Source: SIG644 sp045613985
Lineage (GTDB): Bacteria > Bacillota > Clostridia > Oscillospirales > CAG-272
Length of the DNA: 5,951 nt
Assembly (NCBI GenBank): GCA_045613985.1
Contig: JAZLCA010000024.1
Location: forward strand, 1-5,951
Direction: 5' to 3'
Part shown: positions 1 through 4,872 of the stretch, piece by piece
Layout of the letters: every line of letters begins with the position of its first letter
Numbering within the stretch: the stretch's first letter is position 1
Notes under the pieces: model-generated
What the model saw: the letters and a program-made list of their open reading frames with translations, nothing else
Databases searched by the model: none
What the model was told of the DNA's origin: nothing
Translations under genes and position numbers: made by a program

Positions 1-937
1 TCAAGGCTTTGCCACTTCCCTGCCCACCGGCGTACAATATGCCATGCTTCGTTCGCTCGTCGGCTTTGCCAAGGCCGAGATCATGCGCTACGCTTATGCG
101 ATCGAGTACGATTGCATCGATCCGACCGAGCTGTGTGCCACGCTGGAATGTAAAAGCATCCGCGGCTTATATGGCGCAGGACAGTTCAACGGCACCTCGG
201 GCTACGAGGAAGCCGCCGCGCAGGGACTGGTCGCCGGCATCAATGCCGCGCTGTCGCTTCGCGGAGAGGAACCCATGATCCTGGAGCGCTCGGGTAGCTA
301 TATCGGGACCTTGATCGACGATCTTGTCACCAAGGGAACGAACGAGCCCTACCGAATGATGACCTCCCGCTCCGAATACCGCCTTCTGTTACGTCAGGAC
401 AACGCCGACTTGCGCTTGACCCCCATCGGACGCGCCGTCGGATTGGTCACCGAGCAGCAATATGCCGACTTTCTGGCGCGCAAAGAGGCCATCGAGACCG
501 AATGTGCGCGGCTGAACGCCACCTACCTCTCGCCCAAAATTGTCAATCCCTACTTGGAAAAAATGGGCGAGCCCGCCATCTCAAGCGGCATCTCGCTGGG
601 TGAGCTTTTGCGCCGCCCCGCCATTACCTATGAATCTCTGGCACCGCTGGACGAGCATCGTCCGACGATGTCCCGCCGCGTGCGCACCACGGTCGAGGTC
701 ACGCTCAAATACGACGGTTATATCAAGCGCGAGCTTGCCGAGGTGGAGCGTCATCGCAAGCTGGAGCAAAAGCGTCTCCCCGAGGATCTGGACTATTTAA
801 GCCTCAAGGGGCTTCGCATCGAGGCCGCACAAAAATTACAGCAACGACGGCCCCTGACCGTCGGGCAAGCCTCCCGTATCAGCGGAGTCAACCCGGCCGA
901 TATTTCCGTACTGCTCATCTATCTTGGACTCAAATGA
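1..937 (+). CDS. mnmG: MnmG (GidA), tRNA uridine-34 5-carboxymethylaminomethyl modification enzyme, C-terminal half (5' end outside window)
   Basis: Cytoplasmic FAD- and NADH-dependent enzyme that, with the GTPase MnmE, adds the aminomethyl or carboxymethylaminomethyl group to C5 of the wobble uridine in certain tRNAs. Codons begin at base 2, and 311 residues are visible before the TGA at 935-937. MnmG is usually about 625-630 residues, so about half is present. The fragment opens with QGFATSLPTGVQ, typical of the middle of the protein. It then has the AGQFNGTSGYEEAAAQG segment (about residues 56-72 of the fragment), which closes the FAD domain, and GTNEPYRMMTSRSEYRLLLR with DNADLRLT (about residues 112-140). 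The C-terminal helical domain carries YDGYI and ends with QASRISGVNPADISVLLIYL, the MnmE- and tRNA-contacting region in this family. The C-terminus stops about 10 residues earlier than I recall for B. subtilis MnmG. rsmG follows after 11 nt, so the two are probably one transcript. Identification is secure; the true start is not visible. Confidence 0.97.
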   Translation, partial: QGFATSLPTGVQYAMLRSLVGFAKAEIMRYAYAIEYDCIDPTELCATLECKSIRGLYGAGQFNGTSGYEEAAAQGLVAGINAALSLRGEEPMILERSGSYIGTLIDDLVTKGTNEPYRMMTSRSEYRLLLRQDNADLRLTPIGRAVGLVTEQQYADFLARKEAIETECARLNATYLSPKIVNPYLEKMGEPAISSGISLGELLRRPAITYESLAPLDEHRPTMSRRVRTTVEVTLKYDGYIKRELAEVERHRKLEQKRLPEDLDYLSLKGLRIEAAQKLQQRRPLTVGQASRISGVNPADISVLLIYLGLK

Positions 938-942
938 AAGGA
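937..942 (+). promoter_or_regulatory. Ribosome binding site that decides the rsmG start
   Basis: AAAGGA lies 6 nt upstream of the ATG at 949 and shares its first base with the mnmG TGA. An earlier in-frame ATG at 934 overlaps the mnmG stop as ATGA but has no Shine-Dalgarno-like sequence in front of it. The site therefore favours 949, with translation probably coupled to termination of mnmG. Confidence 0.7.
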
Positions 943-948
943 ACGACC

Positions 949-1704
949 ATGACCGCCATCGATCCAAAGGATTTTAACGATTATCTTACCGCCGCTCTGC
1001 GCAAAAACGGCATGGACGACTTTGCCGGCAACGCCGCTTTGCTCGATTCTTTGTACGCGCTGACGCTGCGTATGCTTGAAGTCAACGAATATATGAACTT
1101 GACAACAATCAAGCAACCGCATGATATCATCATGCGACATTATGTGGATTCTCTCACGGTCGCACATCACATTCCCGCCGGATCGACCGTGTTGGACATC
1201 GGCTGCGGCGCGGGCTTCCCTTGCCTGCCCTTGGCTCTGGCACGTCCCGATCTGCACATTACCGCCATCGACAGCACCGAAAAAAAGGTGCGTTACGTCA
1301 ATGAGACCGCCTCCCTGCTTGGCATCTCGCCCGACACGCTGACCGCCGTTGCCCTGCGCGCCGAAGAAGGCGGTGGCGTCGGAGGACAGCTTCGTGAAAA
1401 ATTTAACATAGTTGTCAGCCGTGCCGTTGCTCACTTGTCCGTTTTGGGTGAGCTTGCCCTGCCCTGCCTTATGATTGGCGGTAGGTTGATCGCCCTCAAG
1501 GGTGCCAAGGCCGCCGAGGAGATTGCCGATGCGAAGGGACTTTCGGTGCTGGGCGGCGACAGCGCGCAGCTCATTCCCACACCGCTGACAGCACCCGACA
1601 CCCAAGAGATTGACCATCACGCGCTGGTGATGATTGAAAAACGCGAGAAAACGCCGAAAATTTATCCGCGCAAATATGCACAAATTGTGAAAAAGCCGTT
1701 GTAA
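949..1704 (+). CDS. rsmG: RsmG (GidB), 16S rRNA (guanine-N7)-methyltransferase
   Basis: S-adenosylmethionine-dependent enzyme that in this family methylates N7 of a conserved guanine in the 530 loop of 16S rRNA (G527 in E. coli numbering). Loss of the enzyme elsewhere gives low-level streptomycin resistance. From the ATG at 949 the protein has 251 residues, slightly above the usual 210-240. Visible features are the N-terminal helical part with NEYMNLTTI (46-54), then RHYVDSL (63-69), the SAM-binding motif I VLDIGCGAGFP (81-91), ITAIDSTEKKV (104-114, acidic residue for the ribose), FNIVVSRAVA (152-161), and the basic tail YPRKYAQIVKKPL (239-251). The family tail is more often YPR followed by a GTP-like turn; the YAQI version here is, as far as I recall, common in Clostridia. 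The start at 949 is preferred over 934 because of the AAAGGA at 937-942. The gene follows mnmG directly and ends in an intrinsic terminator. Confidence 0.96.
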   Translation: MTAIDPKDFNDYLTAALRKNGMDDFAGNAALLDSLYALTLRMLEVNEYMNLTTIKQPHDIIMRHYVDSLTVAHHIPAGSTVLDIGCGAGFPCLPLALARPDLHITAIDSTEKKVRYVNETASLLGISPDTLTAVALRAEEGGGVGGQLREKFNIVVSRAVAHLSVLGELALPCLMIGGRLIALKGAKAAEEIADAKGLSVLGGDSAQLIPTPLTAPDTQEIDHHALVMIEKREKTPKIYPRKYAQIVKKPL

Positions 1705-1720
1705 TCAACGGCTTTTTTCT
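1690..1720 (+). terminator. Intrinsic terminator of the mnmG-rsmG transcript
   Basis: A perfect stem GCCGTTG (1695-1701) / CAACGGC (1706-1712) has a 4-nt TAAT loop containing most of the rsmG stop codon (1702-1704). It is followed by six T (1713-1718). Five A at 1690-1694 can extend the stem by A-U pairs and also give a T run on the opposite strand, so the element could work in both directions, though no minus-strand gene is nearby to use it. The hairpin begins inside the last rsmG codons. Confidence 0.92.
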
Positions 1721-1759
1721 TGTTTTCTCCGTTTTTTATTTTCCCTTCCTTCACAATAG

Positions 1760-1825
1760 CGCAAAACGCGCCCTTTGCCCCCTCGCTTTTCGTATTTCCG
1801 ACCTGCGCGTTGCGACGCAAAACGC
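1760..1825. repeat. Pair of 10-bp direct repeats upstream of noc; possible operator
   Basis: CGCAAAACGC occurs at 1760-1769 and again at 1816-1825, 56 bp apart start to start. The second copy overlaps an inverted repeat TTGCG-A-CGCAA (1810-1820) that sits where the -35 region of the noc promoter would be. The rest of the 1719-1889 gap is T- and C-rich, and I see no gene in it. The repeat may be a regulator site or chance; the function is inferred only from position. Confidence 0.35.
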
Positions 1826-1835
1826 ATCTGCGCCA

Positions 1836-1844
1836 TGCTACAAT
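1836..1844 (+). promoter_or_regulatory. Probable extended -10 promoter for noc
   Basis: TGCTACAAT is an extended -10 (TG, one base, then TACAAT at 1839-1844), 46 nt before the noc ATG. There is no good -35 at 16-18 nt: that position reads CGCAAA. The closest TTG-type hexamer, TTGCGA at 1810-1815, is 23 nt away. Transcription would start near 1851, leaving a leader of about 39 nt. It lies downstream of the rsmG terminator, as expected if noc begins its own transcription unit. Confidence 0.55.
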
Positions 1845-1889
1845 CTTTCCGTACTCAGACCGATATTATCACAAAAAGGAGATCGTACC

Positions 1890-2903
1890 ATGGCCATTAT
1901 GACCGAACTTTGCAACAAGCTTCCCTTGCGCCCTCGCCGCAAGCCCGACGAGATCACCGAGCCTTCCCCCGATCAAATCCATCAAATTCCCATTCAAAGC
2001 ATCATTCCTAACCGCGCCCAGCCTCGCAGCACCTTCAATCAGAATGCGATCTCACGGCTGGCCGATTCCATTCGCCGCTATGGCATTCTTCAGCCCCTTA
2101 CCGTCCGCAAGGTATTGCTCCCGAACGCCGGAAAAGAAAATTCCGGTCGACCGAGCGTGGTCTACGAGCTGGTCGCGGGCGAACGGAGACTGCGCGCCGC
2201 CAAGCTGGCGGAATTGGAGCAAGTTCCCTGCATCATCATTAACACCGATGATGCGACCAGCGCCGAATTGGCCATCGTCGAAAATCTGTTGCGGGAAAAT
2301 CTCAATATGTTCGAGCAAGCAGAGGCATTTGACCGATTGATCCGCGAATTTCACTTAACACAGGAGGAGGCGGCCCGCCGCGTCTCCATGAGTCAGTCGG
2401 CAGTCGCCAATAAGCTACGCATCTTGCGGCTTTCGCCCGAGGAACGAGAGAAAATCCTTTCGGCAGGTCTGGGCGAGCGTCACGCCCGCGCCTTATTGAA
2501 GTTAAGTGACGTGACCTTGCGCGGCGAGGCGTTGGAGCATATTTTGGCCCACAAGCTCAACGTCAGCGCGACCGAAGCCTATATCGAGCGAGTCTGCGTG
2601 GACTTTGCGCGTTTGCAACAGCGCAAAGAGCAAGAATTGCTGCGTCAAAAAGCGATCGAGGCATCCAAGGCCGCACAAGAGGAGCAGGAATTGCAGCTGC
2701 CGGAGGAGATACAGAACGTGATCGAAGGACGGCGCACTCGCTTCAAGGGCTCCATCAAGGATATGCAGGTGTTTTATAATTCCATCCGAAATGCGCTCAA
2801 TATTTTACATACTGCCGGCGTTGAAGGACAAATCGACAAAGAGGAAGGCGAAAATCGAGTTGTTTTGACCATCACGCTGTCCAAAGCCGAGCATTTTCGA
2901 TAA
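1890..2903 (+). CDS. noc: Noc-type ParB paralogue (nucleoid occlusion protein)
   Basis: Member of the ParB/Spo0J CTPase clamp family, 337 residues. In B. subtilis, Noc binds its own sites across the chromosome, attaches to the membrane and prevents Z-ring assembly over the nucleoid. Visible parts are a short hydrophobic N-terminus followed by PLRPRRKP (12-19), a CTP-binding domain with GILQP (65-69), GERRLR (97-102) and ENLLREN (131-137), and an HTH at about 156-181. A charged, probably helical linker (about 240-285) precedes a C-terminal dimer region (about 288-332) resembling that of B. subtilis Noc. Q169, K175 and R197 match the Noc-type rather than the ParB-type residues at the specificity positions, with R180 where Noc has Lys. 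The segment between residues 73 and 92 is about 10 residues longer than in the neighbouring ParB. The start at 1890 has AAGGAG at 1876-1881 with 8-nt spacing; a second ATG at 1899 fits the spacing less well. Its place between rsmG and parA is the standard noc position. A second ParB is the only serious alternative. Confidence 0.88.
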   Translation: MAIMTELCNKLPLRPRRKPDEITEPSPDQIHQIPIQSIIPNRAQPRSTFNQNAISRLADSIRRYGILQPLTVRKVLLPNAGKENSGRPSVVYELVAGERRLRAAKLAELEQVPCIIINTDDATSAELAIVENLLRENLNMFEQAEAFDRLIREFHLTQEEAARRVSMSQSAVANKLRILRLSPEEREKILSAGLGERHARALLKLSDVTLRGEALEHILAHKLNVSATEAYIERVCVDFARLQQRKEQELLRQKAIEASKAAQEEQELQLPEEIQNVIEGRRTRFKGSIKDMQVFYNSIRNALNILHTAGVEGQIDKEEGENRVVLTITLSKAEHFR

Positions 2904-2905
2904 AA

Positions 2906-2921
2906 TGTTTCACGTGAAACA
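2906..2921. promoter_or_regulatory. parS centromere site 1
   Basis: TGTTTCACGTGAAACA is a perfect 16-bp palindrome identical to the consensus chromosomal parS bound by ParB/Spo0J. With its flanking A and T it is an 18-bp palindrome (2905-2922). It begins two bases after the noc stop codon. Confidence 0.97.
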
Positions 2922-2942
2922 TAAATTGCACCCCTTGTTGTT

Positions 2943-2958
2943 TGTTTCACGTGAAACA
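2943..2958. promoter_or_regulatory. parS centromere site 2
   Basis: Second perfect copy of TGTTTCACGTGAAACA, 37 bp from site 1 start to start. The flanks (T on both sides) do not extend the palindrome as they do at sites 1 and 3. Confidence 0.97.
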
Positions 2959-2988
2959 TTCGTCGAGGGGCGCATCTTTTTGTCGAAA

Positions 2989-3004
2989 TGTTTCACGTGA
3001 AACA
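2989..3004. promoter_or_regulatory. parS centromere site 3
   Basis: Third perfect copy of TGTTTCACGTGAAACA, 46 bp from site 2 start to start and 83 bp from site 1. The palindrome extends to 18 bp (2988-3005). Its right end is 38 bp upstream of the parA -35 element, so ParB loaded here could reach the promoter of its own operon. Confidence 0.97.
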
Positions 3005-3042
3005 TTGTCAGCAGAATTTACATAAGATATTTGAAAAATCTC

Positions 3043-3071
3043 TTGCATTGGAGGAGATTTTGTGCTATAAT
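3043..3071 (+). promoter_or_regulatory. Sigma-A-type promoter for parA-parB(-serS)
   Basis: TTGCAT (3043-3048) and a consensus TATAAT (3066-3071) are separated by the ideal 17 nt, with an extended -10 TG at 3063-3064. Transcription should start near 3078, giving a leader of about 73 nt before the parA ATG at 3151. A GGAGGAG sequence (3050-3056) lies in the spacer. The promoter is just downstream of the three parS sites. Confidence 0.88.
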
Positions 3072-3073
3072 GG

Positions 3074-3088
3074 AATGGTCGAACCATT
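3074..3088 (+). promoter_or_regulatory. Short dyad over the predicted parA transcription start
   Basis: AATGGT (3074-3079) and ACCATT (3083-3088) are perfect inverted arms around CGA. The dyad begins 3 bp after the -10 box and covers the expected start near 3078. It could be an operator or part of a 5' end structure; no binding protein is identified. Confidence 0.4.
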
Positions 3089-3090
3089 GG

Positions 3091-3118
3091 TTTGCCATCG
3101 GGCGCATCCGACGGCAAA
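3091..3118 (+). promoter_or_regulatory. Hairpin in the parA leader
   Basis: TTTGCCATCGG (3091-3101) can pair with CCGACGGCAAA (3108-3118) around a 6-nt loop, with a single A-C mismatch. It is followed by A, not T, so it is not a + strand terminator. GGCAAA recurs at 3136-3141, next to the weak ribosome binding region, so the left arm TTTGCC has a second possible partner. A role in mRNA stability or translation is inference only. Confidence 0.4.
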
Positions 3119-3150
3119 AAATCCAAAAGAAAGGCGGCAAAAGAAACAAT

Positions 3151-3912
3151 ATGGGAAAAATAATTGCGTTTGCCAACCAAAAAGGCGGCGTGGGCAAAAC
3201 CACGTCTGCGGTGAACGTTGCGGCCTCCCTCGGAATTTTGGGCAAAAAGGTGTTGCTTGTTGACCTGGACCCCCAGGGAAACACCACCAGCGGTGTCGGC
3301 ATCTCAAAAAAGATGCTGAAGCACACCATGCGCGACGTTCTGACGGGCAGCATGCCGCCGGAGCAGGCGGTTTTACAGACCTCGTTCGAGAACCTGTCGG
3401 TTTTGCCGGCCAATATTTCGTTGGCTGGATGCGAATTTGATTTGTATGAGGCGGAAAACAGCGAATTTCAAATCAAGCAGATGCTGGATCCGTTGCGCGA
3501 GCAGTACGATTACATTGTGATTGACTGTCCTCCCTCGTTGGGAATGCTGACCGTCAACGCCATGGCGGCCGCGGACGGAGTGATCATCCCCATGCAGTGC
3601 GAATTTTACGCATTGGAGGGCTTGTCACAGCTGATGATCACAGTCAGCCGCATCAAGCAGCATTACAATTCGTCTTTGAACGTCGCAGGCATTCTGGTAA
3701 CCATGCACAACAGCCGATTGCTCCTGTCGATCCAGGTCATCAACGAGCTCAAAAAGTATTATGCGGACAAGCTGTTTGACACGACCATCTCCCGCAACGT
3801 CAAGCTGTCCGAGGCACCCGGATTCGGGATGCCCGTCTATTATCACGATAAGCGCAGCAAGGGCGCCGAGGAATATCTCAAGGTGGCCAAAGAATTGATG
3901 CAGCGCATCTAA
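3151..3912 (+). CDS. parA: ParA/Soj chromosome partitioning ATPase
   Basis: Walker-type ATPase that dimerises on ATP binding, coats DNA non-specifically and is stimulated by ParB; in B. subtilis Soj also regulates DnaA. From the ATG at 3151 it has 253 residues, the same length I recall for B. subtilis Soj. Motifs: deviant Walker A KGGVGKT (11-17), with signature K11 and catalytic-loop K16; Walker A' VLLVDLDPQGN (34-44), including D40; Walker B YIVIDCPPSLG (121-131), with D125. R189 and K218 in the C-terminal part line up with the Soj DNA-binding basic residues. The usual TNLS after R189 reads LLLS here. The reading frame is open further upstream (an ATG at 3070 would add 27 residues), but that ATG overlaps the -10 box, and MGKIIAFANQKGG is the normal ParA start. 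The ribosome binding site for 3151 is weak: AAAGG at 3130-3134 lies 16 nt away. parB follows after 17 nt. Confidence 0.96.
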   Translation: MGKIIAFANQKGGVGKTTSAVNVAASLGILGKKVLLVDLDPQGNTTSGVGISKKMLKHTMRDVLTGSMPPEQAVLQTSFENLSVLPANISLAGCEFDLYEAENSEFQIKQMLDPLREQYDYIVIDCPPSLGMLTVNAMAAADGVIIPMQCEFYALEGLSQLMITVSRIKQHYNSSLNVAGILVTMHNSRLLLSIQVINELKKYYADKLFDTTISRNVKLSEAPGFGMPVYYHDKRSKGAEEYLKVAKELMQRI

Positions 3913-3929
3913 AAAGAGAGGGAAGTGCT

Positions 3930-4841
3930 ATGGCAAAAAAAGCAGGTGGTCTGGGACGCGGATATTTCTCCCTTCTGGACGATAACACCCCCGAAAGCAA
4001 CAAAAACGGCGTCTCTACCCTGAGAATCGCCGACATCGAGCCTCGCAGCGATCAGCCCCGCAAGCAATTTGAGCGTGAAGCGCTCGAAACGCTGGCCGAG
4101 TCGATCGGACAGCACGGCGTTATTCAGCCCATCATTGTGCGCGAAAGTGCAGCATTGTCGGGCTCTTACGAGATCATCGCCGGCGAGCGACGCTGGCGTG
4201 CCGCTAAAATGGCCGGTCTTTCCGAGATTCCCGTCGTCATTTGGGACGGCGACGATCTCAAGGCCGCTCAGGTCTCTATCATCGAGAACGTTCAGCGCGA
4301 AAATCTCAATCCCGTCGAAGAGGCGTTGGCCTACCGCACCTTGATGGAACGCTTTGATCTGACGCAGGATCAGGTTTCTCAACAGGTGGGCAAAAGCCGC
4401 TCCGCCATCGCCAACATGATGCGTCTGTTGGATCTGCCCGACAGCGTATTGGATATGTTGCGCGAGGGATCCATTTCGTCCGGCCACGCCCGAGCATTGT
4501 TGGCACTGGAAAGGGAAGAGGATATCCCCCTTCTGGCCGAGCGCATTTTGCAGGCGGAAATGTCCGTCCGCGAGGTGGAAAAGGCAGTCAAGGCCATGAA
4601 TGCGGCCGCGAATGCGCCTGACGCCGAGCCCGAGGATGCCGAGGTCAAGGCAGAGATCAGTCTGCGCCGCGTACATATGCGCGATCTCGAACGCAAGATT
4701 TTGGATAAATTGGGAAGAAAGGCAAAAATTACCAGTACACCCAGAAAAAAGGTTGTTGAATTGACCTACGATAACGACGAAGACCTGGAGGAGCTACTCA
4801 AAGCCCTGTGCGGCGAGGATTTCTTCCGCGAAGAACAATAA
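3930..4841 (+). CDS. parB: ParB/Spo0J parS-binding CTPase
   Basis: Centromere-binding protein, 303 residues. In the family ParB loads at parS, closes into a CTP-bound sliding clamp, recruits SMC and stimulates ParA. In order: an N-terminal KKAGGLGRG motif (3-11), the part that contacts ParA in relatives; HGVIQP (62-67), GERRWR (85-90) and ENVQREN (119-125) of the CTP pocket; the HTH at about 144-169, with GKSRSAIAN (154-162); GHARALL (185-191); an acidic Ala/Glu-rich linker (about 224-242); and the C-terminal dimerisation domain (about 248-292, ending YDNDEDLEELLKAL). R157 and G185 are the ParB-type specificity residues, in contrast to Gln and Arg in the upstream Noc. The start is supported by GAGGGA (3918-3923), 6 nt before the ATG. 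Three parS sites lie about 0.9 kb upstream. No terminator follows; serS begins 31 nt later. Confidence 0.97.
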   Translation: MAKKAGGLGRGYFSLLDDNTPESNKNGVSTLRIADIEPRSDQPRKQFEREALETLAESIGQHGVIQPIIVRESAALSGSYEIIAGERRWRAAKMAGLSEIPVVIWDGDDLKAAQVSIIENVQRENLNPVEEALAYRTLMERFDLTQDQVSQQVGKSRSAIANMMRLLDLPDSVLDMLREGSISSGHARALLALEREEDIPLLAERILQAEMSVREVEKAVKAMNAAANAPDAEPEDAEVKAEISLRRVHMRDLERKILDKLGRKAKITSTPRKKVVELTYDNDEDLEELLKALCGEDFFREEQ

Positions 4842-4872
4842 AAAAAGCAAATGAGGAAAGGAATTCACTATC

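Noticed and set aside
934..948. ATG at 934 overlapping the mnmG stop (ATGA) as the rsmG start
   Set aside because: No Shine-Dalgarno sequence precedes it, while the ATG at 949 has AAAGGA at 6-nt spacing. It would add only five residues, so it cannot be wholly excluded.
919..1683. Minus-strand open frame of 254 codons opposite rsmG, and a similar one (3909-4676) opposite parB
   Set aside because: Both are shadows of conserved + strand genes, with low-complexity, unfamiliar translations.
1865..1874. TTATCACA before noc as a DnaA box
   Set aside because: It lacks a C compared with TTATCCACA, so the match breaks after five bases, and no neighbouring boxes or AT-rich unwinding element are present. 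Its place in the short noc leader also argues against an origin.
2774..2959. Minus-strand open frame whose protein begins MFHVKQ and contains VSRETF, and a similar + strand frame from 2988 beginning MFHVKH
   Set aside because: These peptides are simply translations of the parS palindrome, a well-known source of false small proteins; no ribosome binding site or family match supports them.
2959..2990. T-run at 2977-2981 with nearby inverted TCGA as a noc terminator
   Set aside because: The T-run lies inside the possible loop rather than after a GC-rich stem, and the pairing is explained by the neighbouring parS palindromes.
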